NCBI GenBank assembly: GCA_902465425.1
Contig: CABQNA010000093.1
Location: 1-6,401, forward strand
Direction of reading: 5' to 3'
Source of the DNA: an uncultured Collinsella sp.
GTDB taxonomy: Bacteria; Actinomycetota; Coriobacteriia; Coriobacteriales; Coriobacteriaceae
DNA: 6,401 nt
Shown here: positions 1 through 4,630 of the stretch, one piece after another
Position numbering within the stretch: the first letter of the stretch is position 1
How the letters are laid out: every line of letters starts with the position of its first letter
Program-made: the position numbers and the translations under genes
Notes under the pieces: generated by a model
The model's database searches: none
Told to the model about the DNA's origin: nothing
What the model saw: only the letters and a program-made list of their open reading frames with translations

Positions 1-165
1 CTCAATAGCCTGCGAAAGATACCCCGCATCCTTTAAACGCAGGATCTCGGGTGGCAAGCCAATATCTAGAAAACGGAAGTCATCATTGCAAACATCAACA
101 GAGCAACCAACCGGCCCCTCGTCAATAACCTTCCCATCCGAAGGCAGCACATTAATAACAGCCAT
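1..165 (-). CDS. Unrecognised protein, N-terminal fragment (runs off left edge)
   Basis: An open minus-strand frame runs to base 1 without a stop. An ATG at 201-199 begins MGFKSSNDLEFG, and a second ATG at 165-163 begins MAVINVLPSDGKVIDEG. I prefer the second: GGAG at 175-172 lies 6 nt upstream of it, whereas the first has no ribosome binding site and overlaps a likely -10 box. About 55 residues are visible, mostly polar and acidic, with two cysteines (GCSVDVC) and a segment FRFLDIGLPPEILRLKDAGY that looks like an ordinary folded soluble domain. There is no signal peptide or membrane segment. I do not recognise the family and assign no function. Bases 1-200 are about 48% GC with AT-ending codons, clearly lower than the neighbouring genes, which may mean a more recently acquired or weakly selected gene. 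It is separated from fba by a terminator, so it is probably its own transcription unit. Confidence 0.6.
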   Translation of the reverse strand, partial: MAVINVLPSDGKVIDEGPVGCSVDVCNDDFRFLDIGLPPEILRLKDAGYLSQAIE

Positions 166-171
166 ACCAAA

Positions 172-175
172 CTCC
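172..175 (-). promoter_or_regulatory. Ribosome binding site deciding the start of the left-edge gene
   Basis: On the minus strand GGAG is followed by 6 nt (TTTGGT) and then the ATG at 165-163. This supports the internal ATG over the in-frame ATG 36 nt upstream, which has no purine-rich site. Confidence 0.5.
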
Positions 176-199
176 AAGTCATTAGAACTCTTGAAGCCC

Positions 200-229
200 A
201 TTGTAGCGAGATAAAAAAGAAAGCCCCAA
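200..229 (-). promoter_or_regulatory. Possible promoter of the left-edge gene
   Basis: A TACAAT box at 205-200 (5 of 6 to the sigma-A -10 consensus) lies 18 nt downstream of TTGGGG at 229-224 (3 of 6 to TTGACA). A transcript would start near 194, giving a leader of about 28 nt that contains the GGAG site and leads to the ATG at 165. The -35 box overlaps the stem of the terminator at 213-239, so the two signals share bases. The -35 match is weak. Confidence 0.4.
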
Positions 230-239
230 CAAGGGAGCC
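213..239 (-). terminator. Intrinsic terminator, probably ending the fba transcript
   Basis: Read on the minus strand, GGCTCC (239-234) can pair with GGGGCT (227-222) around a 6-nt loop. The stem has six pairs, two of them G-U. It is followed at once by TTCTTTTTT (221-213). Stem plus U-tract is the classical rho-independent form. It is the first U-tract hairpin downstream of fba, about 180 nt after the stop, so the fba mRNA would carry the long palindrome at 290-420 in its 3' untranslated region. Confidence 0.6.
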
Positions 240-245
240 ATCAAC

Positions 246-258
246 ACCGCCGAGCGGT
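246..258. repeat. Short hairpin ACCGC-CGA-GCGGT
   Basis: A perfect 5-bp inverted repeat with a 3-nt loop lies between the fba-proximal palindrome and the terminator. It has no U-tract of its own on either strand. In an fba transcript it would form a small extra stem just before the terminator. It may be incidental. Confidence 0.35.
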
Positions 259-289
259 AGTCAAAAAATGAATTCAGCCCAGTAACCCT

Positions 290-420
290 GTAGCGAGTTA
301 ACGAAGGAGGCCCCGTTCACCCGAAGCTTTTCCCATTGCGCGACTTCTGGCAAAGCCAGGTGAGCGCAAGGGAAAAGCGTAGGGTGAACGGGGCCTCCGA
401 CGGGAAAGTTAAACCGCTAC
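290..420. repeat. 131-bp nested palindrome directly after the fba stop
   Basis: Arms, from outside in: GTAGCGAGTTAAC (290-302) against GTTAAACCGCTAC (408-420), 11 of 13 paired; GGAGGCCCCGTTCACCC (306-322) against 382-398, 17 of 17; GCTTTTCCC (326-334) against 370-378, 9 of 9; TTGCGC (336-341) against 364-369, 6 of 6; and an apical CTGGC-AAA-GCCAG (347-359). The breaks are a 3x3 internal loop (GAA/GTA), a bulged A335, an asymmetric loop of 5 and 4 nt below the apical stem, and a 3-versus-9-nt gap between the outer arms. The right end touches the fba stop codon at 423-421. Neither strand has a U-run after the stem, so it is not a standard intrinsic terminator. It could be a REP/MITE-like palindromic repeat, or an mRNA-stabilising 3' structure for fba. 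Gaps in the helix make full extrusion uncertain, but the central 306-398 hairpin is very stable. Confidence 0.85.
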
Positions 421-1287
421 TTACGCCTTGTTGACGGAGCCAAACTCCTCCATGAGCTCCTTGGTGCGGGCAACGATGTTGTCGCGACCAGGCTTGAGGA
501 GCTTGCGGGGGTCAAAGCCCTTGCCCTGCTGATCCTTGCCAGCCTCGATGTACTCGCGAACGCCCTTGGCGAAGACGAGCTGCAGGTCGGTGTTGACGTT
601 AATCTTGGAGATACCCAGGGAGATGGCCTTCTTGATCTGATCCTCGGGGATGCCGGTGCCACCGTGCAGAACGAGGGGCAGGTCGCCGGTCTCGGCCTTG
701 ATCTCGCCCAGACGCTCGAAGGAAAGGCCAGCCCAGTCGGCGGGATACACGCCGTGGATGTTGCCGATACCGCAGGCGAGGAAGTCGACGCCCAGGTCAG
801 CAATCTGCTTGCACTCAGCGGGGTCAGCGAGCTCGCCGTTGGAGGTCACGCCGTCCTCGGTGCCGCCGATGCCGCCGACCTCGGCCTCGATGGACATGCC
901 CTTGGAGTGGGCAAGCTCAACGAGCTCCTTGGTGCGGTCGAGGTTAAGCTGGAAGGTCTCCTCGTGAGAGCCGTCATACATGATGGACGTGAAGCCGGCC
1001 TCGATGCACTTGAAGCAGTCCTCGTAAGAACCGTGATCGAGGTGAAGGGCGACGGGAACGGTAACGCCCGTGGCCTCGACGGCAGCCTTGACCATGTCGG
1101 CGCAGACCTTGAAACCGCCCATCCACTTAGCGGCACCAGCGGTGCACTGAAGGATCAGCGGAGACTTGGCCTCCTCGGCGGCCTGGAGAATAGCCAGGGT
1201 CCACTCGAGGTTGTTGGTGTTGAAGGCACCGAGAGCGTACTTGCCGGCCTCGGCCTTCTTGAGCATGTCTGCTGCGTTGACGAGCAT
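421..1287 (-). CDS. fba: Class II (type B) fructose-1,6-bisphosphate aldolase
   Basis: Cytoplasmic zinc-dependent aldolase that reversibly splits fructose 1,6-bisphosphate into dihydroxyacetone phosphate and glyceraldehyde 3-phosphate in glycolysis and gluconeogenesis. The 288 residues are a normal length for class IIB. Visible motifs: LHLDHG at 81-86, with catalytic Asp84 and zinc ligand His85; YDGSHEE at 104-110; EAEVGGIGG at 134-142; GNIHGVYP at 175-182, with zinc ligand His178; LHGGTG at 207-212, with zinc ligand His208; and INVNTDLQ at 229-236 for phosphate binding. The start is the ATG at 1287-1285, preceded by AGGAGG (1301-1296) with 8-nt spacing. The open frame reaches 1554, but that extension overlaps the MBL gene and does not look like protein. 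Codon use is strongly biased (GAG, AAG, CTC, GGC), fitting high expression. An extended -10 box lies about 40 nt upstream of the start. A tagatose-bisphosphate aldolase (KbaY/GatY type) is the main alternative, since the families are close; no sugar-alcohol genes are adjacent. Confidence 0.95.
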   Translation of the reverse strand: MLVNAADMLKKAEAGKYALGAFNTNNLEWTLAILQAAEEAKSPLILQCTAGAAKWMGGFKVCADMVKAAVEATGVTVPVALHLDHGSYEDCFKCIEAGFTSIMYDGSHEETFQLNLDRTKELVELAHSKGMSIEAEVGGIGGTEDGVTSNGELADPAECKQIADLGVDFLACGIGNIHGVYPADWAGLSFERLGEIKAETGDLPLVLHGGTGIPEDQIKKAISLGISKINVNTDLQLVFAKGVREYIEAGKDQQGKGFDPRKLLKPGRDNIVARTKELMEEFGSVNKA

Positions 1288-1327
1288 AAAAGAAACCTCC
1301 TGTAAGGTTGCTCCGATAACGCCTGAG

Positions 1328-1336
1328 ATTTTACCA
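1328..1336 (-). promoter_or_regulatory. Likely fba promoter (extended -10)
   Basis: On the minus strand TGGTAAAAT carries an extended -10 (TGn followed by TAAAAT at 1333-1328, 5 of 6 to TATAAT). The matching -35 position (about 1356-1351, GTTTAT) is poor, which is common with extended -10 promoters. Transcription would start near 1321, giving a leader of about 34 nt that includes the AGGAGG site of fba. Confidence 0.5.
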
Positions 1337-1352
1337 CGACATACCCGAGCAT

Positions 1353-1364
1353 AAACGTTCGTTT
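1353..1364. promoter_or_regulatory. Interrupted palindrome AAACG-TT-CGTTT, possible operator
   Basis: Two 5-bp arms (1353-1357 and 1360-1364) are separated by 2 bp and lie over the presumed -35 region of the fba promoter. Symmetric sites with central CG steps flanked by A/T are typical of LacI-family repressors, many of which respond to sugars, so a sugar-responsive repressor is conceivable. The site is short and could occur by chance. Confidence 0.25.
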
Positions 1365-1447
1365 GTTCACGAATACCATCCGATTGGATAAATTTTGACC
1401 GTTTGCCCCACAGAATCGACCCACTGGGGAAAATAGCTTGACGATTG

Positions 1448-1475
1448 AGCGGTCTTCGTGGTTCGAAAGACGGCT
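1448..1475 (-). other. Imperfect hairpin just after the MBL gene, weak terminator at best
   Basis: GTCTTCG (1452-1458) and CGAAAGAC (1464-1471) pair with one bulged A around a 5-nt loop, and AGC/GCT extends the stem beyond one G-G mismatch. It begins 7 nt after the MBL stop. On the minus strand the nearest run of four Ts lies about 15 nt past the stem, too far for a standard intrinsic terminator. It may protect the 3' end, or termination may be factor-dependent. The remainder of the 1288-1481 gap holds only the fba promoter elements. Confidence 0.3.
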
Positions 1476-1481
1476 TCGAGC

Positions 1482-2165
1482 CTACATCTGCATAAACGGG
1501 TTCTGCATAAGTTCGCGCGCCATCGTGGTCGAATCGCCATGGCCCGTCAAGCAAACGGTATCGGGCGGAAGCGTCTTGGCAAGTTTGGAAAGCGAGCGCA
1601 TAATCGCCGCCTCGTCACCGCCGGAAAGATCAGTACGACCGTGGCTGCCCGGGAAAAGCGTGTCGCCCACAAAGGCGATGTTCCCCTGCTCGGTCGCGGC
1701 GAACAGGACGATGCCGCCCGGCGTATGCCCCGGCGCCTCGATCACCTGCAGGCAGACGTCGCCCACCTCGATTGTATCGCCCTCGGCAAGCAAGCGCGTC
1801 GGCTCACCCGGATCGGGCGTCTCGATGCCCCACATGGCGCGCTGCTCCTCGATATTTGCGCGAGGTACCGTCACGTCCTTAGCGCACAACTCATATAGTG
1901 CGCTGTCGCCAACGACAGCTCGAACCCCGGCAACCCCGCCAACATGGTCGGCATGACCGTGCGTGCAGACAGAGCCGAGTACGCGCACCTCGGGATGCGC
2001 GGTGCGGATATGCTCCACAAGACGCTCGCCCTCCCACGCCGGATCGACGATTAAGCACTCGTCATTCGAAATCACGGCGTAGCTGTTGGTCTGAATCGGG
2101 CCGTTGACGAGTGCCTCAATCGAAGCCGCACCTCGGGGTGTCAGGTCCAAAGTCATATCGCCCAT
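1482..2165 (-). CDS. Metallo-beta-lactamase-fold hydrolase, glyoxalase II-like
   Basis: Small cytoplasmic MBL-fold hydrolase of the YcbL/GloB-like type, 227 residues from the chosen start. Members of this family hydrolyse thioesters such as S-lactoylglutathione, but the physiological substrate cannot be read from sequence. The full binuclear metal set is present: THGHADH (His69, His71, Asp73, His74 of the HxHxDH motif), GHTPGG (His147), GDTLF (bridging Asp168) and GHGDST (His209). The upstream segment NGPIQTNSYAVIS followed by CLIVDPA is the usual N-terminal strand pair. The segment 172-185 (PGSHGRTDLSGGD) matches the family loop GsiGRtDlpgG. The protein lacks the extra C-terminal helical domain of classical glyoxalase II, so it is a short one-domain form. 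In clostridia a similar gene often follows relA and dtd. An in-frame ATG lies 6 nt upstream but is only 2 nt from the Shine-Dalgarno sequence. Confidence 0.9.
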   Translation of the reverse strand: MGDMTLDLTPRGAASIEALVNGPIQTNSYAVISNDECLIVDPAWEGERLVEHIRTAHPEVRVLGSVCTHGHADHVGGVAGVRAVVGDSALYELCAKDVTVPRANIEEQRAMWGIETPDPGEPTRLLAEGDTIEVGDVCLQVIEAPGHTPGGIVLFAATEQGNIAFVGDTLFPGSHGRTDLSGGDEAAIMRSLSKLAKTLPPDTVCLTGHGDSTTMARELMQNPFMQM

Positions 2166-2173
2166 GCGCATAC

Positions 2174-2180
2174 CCTCCTT
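2174..2180 (-). promoter_or_regulatory. Ribosome binding site deciding the MBL start
   Basis: A consensus AAGGAGG lies 8 nt before the ATG at 2165-2163 but only 2 nt before the ATG at 2171-2169. Ideal spacing therefore selects the downstream start (MGDMTLDL). The site follows the U-tract of the upstream hairpin after only two bases. Confidence 0.75.
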
Positions 2181-2182
2181 CT

Positions 2183-2220
2183 AAAATACGTTCGAGGCAC
2201 CAAACGATGCCTCGAACGTA
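2183..2220 (-). terminator. Hairpin terminator or attenuator between rel and the MBL gene
   Basis: A perfect 13-bp inverted repeat, TACGTTCGAGGCA at 2187-2199 and its complement at 2208-2220, surrounds an 8-nt loop. On the minus strand it is followed by TTTT (2186-2183). It starts 34 nt after the rel stop and fits an intrinsic terminator, though the U-tract is short and interrupted by AG. Because the MBL ribosome binding site follows directly, the same structure could act as a partial terminator or attenuator for the downstream gene. No T-run follows on the plus strand. Confidence 0.7.
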
Positions 2221-2224
2221 ACCA

Positions 2225-2248
2225 ATTATCTATGATGCTGAGAGGCTC
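2225..2248 (-). promoter_or_regulatory. Weak candidate -10 upstream of the rel-MBL hairpin
   Basis: GATAAT at 2230-2225 matches 5 of 6 of the -10 consensus, but the best -35 (about 18 nt upstream) matches only 3 of 6. If used, transcription would start inside the hairpin arm and the MBL gene would have its own short leader. The alternative is read-through from rel. Confidence 0.2.
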
Positions 2249-2254
2249 TCGCAC

Positions 2255-4615
2255 CTACACACGGCGCTTGAGCTGAGCTCCGCCTTCGCCGGGCATAAGA
2301 CGGCGAGCGTCGTAGACCGAATCGACACTGCTGATGGAAGCCAGCAGCGGATCCAGACCGCTCGCGTCCGAGATCTCGACCATAAAGCGCAGGGTTGCAA
2401 TACCCTCGCGGTTGGTCGACGTGGCGGCAGAAAGGATATTACCGCCCGCATCGCCAATGGCAATGGTGACATCCTTGAGCAGGCCCATGCGGTCCAGGCA
2501 CTCGACCACGATCTCGACCTGGAAGAGGGTGTCGGCAGCGCCGTCCCACTCCACATCGATCATGCGCTCGGGATGTTCCATGAGACCCTTGACGTTAGGG
2601 CAGTTGGCGCGATGCACCGAAACGCCGCGACCGCGCGTGATGAAGCCGACGATGTCGTCGCCCGTCACGGGGTTGCAGCAATGAGCCAGACGGACCAGCA
2701 GGCCGCTGTTGCTCTCGCCCTTGACGATAATGCCGTTACTGGCGCTCTTGCCGCGCTTTTGCGGCTTGCGGTTGGAGCCGCGAGCGGGCTGCTTCACGAC
2801 CTCGGCGATAGCCTCGGCCTTGGTGAGCTGTTCCTCGGGCTTGGGGTCCAAGATTTGCTCGACCTTATTGCCCACAGCGCGCGGGGCAACCTTGCCGGCG
2901 CCGACGGCGGCAAACAGGTCCTCGAGCTGCTTGAAGTTAAACTGCTCCGCCACGGCGTTGAGTGCACGCGTTGAACGCGGCGTAGAAATGCCATAGCCAC
3001 GCTTACGCAGGTCCTTGGCCAGCATATCGCGGCCGGCAGCAGCGTCGTCGTCCTTGGTCGCAGCGGCAAAATAGCGGCGGATCTTTGACTTGGCGGAAGG
3101 TGTCTTAACGATCTTGAGCCAATCACGCGACGGCTTGGAACTCTTGTTAGTCAGGATTTCAACGCGATCGCCCGTCTTGATCTCGTGCGTAAGCGGGGCC
3201 ACCGCACCGTTGATTTTGGCGCCGACGCAATGGTTTCCCACCTCGGTGTGAACGGCATAGGCAAAGTCGAGCGGCGTGGAGCCGGCACGAAGCGCCATGA
3301 CCTCGCCCTTGGGCGTAAAGACGAAGATCTCCTGATCAAAGAGGTCGACCTTCAGCGAATGCAGGTATTCCTTGGCGTCGGTAATCTCATCAGACGCAGC
3401 CCAATCGAGCGAATGTTTGAGCCAGTTAATCTGGTCGTCCAGACGCTGGGCATCATTGGTCTTAGACGCAGACGAACCGCCCGACTTCTTATATAGCCAG
3501 TGGGCGGCAATGCCGTACTCGGCCTGCTCATGCATCTCGTAGGTTCGAATCTGAATCTCGAGCGGACGAGCCGTGGGGCCGATGACCGTCGTGTGGAGCG
3601 ACTGGTAGTTATTGACCTTGGGCATGGCGATATAGTCTTTAAAGCGACCAGGCATGGGGTGCCACAGCGTATGCACAGCACCGAGCGTGGAGTAGCAATC
3701 GCGCACCGAATGGGTAATAACGCGCAGCGCCACCAGGTCGTAAATCTCGGAGAACTCCTTGCCCTTGCGCTTCATCTTTTGGTAGATGGACCAATAGTGC
3801 TTGGAACGGCCGTTGATCTGGAAGTCCTCCAGACCAATGCGGTTGAGCTCATCGGTAAGCGTCTTGATGGTCTCGGTAAGGTAGCGCTCGCGGACCTCGC
3901 GCGACTCAGCCACCATGCGCGCGATGCGCTGGTAGGCATCGGGCTCCAGGTAGAAGAAGGACAGGTCCTCGAGCTCCCACTTAATAGAGCTCATGCCCAG
4001 GCGGTCGGCCAAGGGCGCGTACACGTCCATGGTCTCGCGAGCCTTAAACAGGCGACGATCCTCGCGCAGGGCTGCCAGCGTTCGCATGTTGTGCAGACGA
4101 TCGGCAAGTTTAACGATGATGACGCGGATGTCCTTGGACATGGCGAGGAACATCTTGCGCAGCGTGAGCGCCTGCTTCTCGTCCATGCTGTCGACTTCGA
4201 TGTTGGTGAGCTTGGTCACGCCATCGACGAGCTCGGCCACCGTATCGCCAAACAGGCCGGAAACATCGGTGAGCGAGGTCTCGGTATCCTCGACGGTATC
4301 GTGCAGCAGCGCGGCACACACCACATCGCAGTCCATCTTGAGATCGGCCAAAATGATGGCAACCTCGACGGGATGGTTAATGTACATCTCGCCCGAGCGG
4401 CGCTTTTGGTTGCAGTGCTTCTCGGCGGCAAAGCAGTAGGCCTGCTCAACCTTAGAAAAGTCGTCCTCATTCATATATTTGAGGCACAGGCGCTCCAGCT
4501 TGTCATAGCTGTCCGCCATAATCTCGGGCGGCAGCTCATCGGCATGCTTATAGTGCTCCATCTCCGAGAACGGCTGGAGGGTGGAATCATGGGCGGTACG
4601 GGCTGCGGCATCCAT
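2255..4615 (-). CDS. rel: Bifunctional (p)ppGpp synthetase/hydrolase, Rel
   Basis: Stringent-response enzyme that makes (p)ppGpp from ATP and GTP/GDP and also hydrolyses it. It works in the cytoplasm and on ribosomes with uncharged tRNA. The 786 residues hold the full long-RSH order. The HD hydrolase domain spans about 55-200 with an intact metal site: His81, HDTVED at 105-110, Asp172 and Asn176 in KLADRLHNMRTL. The synthetase spans about 250-380: GRSKHYWSIYQKM at 269-281, RFKD at 324-327 (the RxKD form of bifunctional Rel/SpoT, not the ExDD of E. coli RelA), NNYQSLHTT at 335-343 and EIQIRT at 353-358. TGS is about 427-488, the helical linker 489-630, the zinc finger includes AHCCNP (Cys646, Cys647) with His668 and Cys672, and ACT is about 697-775. 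Both activities should therefore be functional. The start at 4615 has a purine-rich site (GGGG 6 nt upstream) and gives about 32 residues more than typical; Met33 (MADSYDKLERL) is the alternative start. It lies 15 nt after the recJ-helicase stop. Confidence 0.96.
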   Translation of the reverse strand: MDAAARTAHDSTLQPFSEMEHYKHADELPPEIMADSYDKLERLCLKYMNEDDFSKVEQAYCFAAEKHCNQKRRSGEMYINHPVEVAIILADLKMDCDVVCAALLHDTVEDTETSLTDVSGLFGDTVAELVDGVTKLTNIEVDSMDEKQALTLRKMFLAMSKDIRVIIVKLADRLHNMRTLAALREDRRLFKARETMDVYAPLADRLGMSSIKWELEDLSFFYLEPDAYQRIARMVAESREVRERYLTETIKTLTDELNRIGLEDFQINGRSKHYWSIYQKMKRKGKEFSEIYDLVALRVITHSVRDCYSTLGAVHTLWHPMPGRFKDYIAMPKVNNYQSLHTTVIGPTARPLEIQIRTYEMHEQAEYGIAAHWLYKKSGGSSASKTNDAQRLDDQINWLKHSLDWAASDEITDAKEYLHSLKVDLFDQEIFVFTPKGEVMALRAGSTPLDFAYAVHTEVGNHCVGAKINGAVAPLTHEIKTGDRVEILTNKSSKPSRDWLKIVKTPSAKSKIRRYFAAATKDDDAAAGRDMLAKDLRKRGYGISTPRSTRALNAVAEQFNFKQLEDLFAAVGAGKVAPRAVGNKVEQILDPKPEEQLTKAEAIAEVVKQPARGSNRKPQKRGKSASNGIIVKGESNSGLLVRLAHCCNPVTGDDIVGFITRGRGVSVHRANCPNVKGLMEHPERMIDVEWDGAADTLFQVEIVVECLDRMGLLKDVTIAIGDAGGNILSAATSTNREGIATLRFMVEISDASGLDPLLASISSVDSVYDARRLMPGEGGAQLKRRV

Positions 4616-4630
4616 CGAGGTCCCCTTCCC

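Noticed and set aside
306..398. The large hairpin as a standard intrinsic terminator of fba
   Set aside because: No T-run follows the stem on either strand, and a proper stem plus U-tract is present at 213-239.
664..1305. 213-codon open frame on the plus strand opposite fba
   Set aside because: It is antisense to a strongly codon-biased aldolase gene; such bias removes stops from the mirror frame. No domain is recognisable.
1407..1429. CCCCA...TGGGG inverted repeat in the MBL-fba gap as a terminator
   Set aside because: Only five pairs with a long loop and no U-tract following it on the minus strand; probably incidental.
1288..1554. N-terminal extension of the aldolase to 377 residues
   Set aside because: It would overlap the MBL gene, has no homology-like features, and the ATG at 1287 has a consensus ribosome binding site at ideal spacing and a family-typical N-terminus.
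2166..2171. Upstream ATG for the MBL hydrolase (MRMGD)
   Set aside because: It is only 2 nt from the AAGGAGG site, too close for initiation; the ATG 6 nt further on has 8-nt spacing.
3598..3612. NNYQSLHT in place of the usual NGYQSLHT or NMYQSLHT in the Rel synthetase
   Set aside because: That position varies among active Rel enzymes, and the surrounding catalytic residues are intact, so it is not evidence of lost activity.
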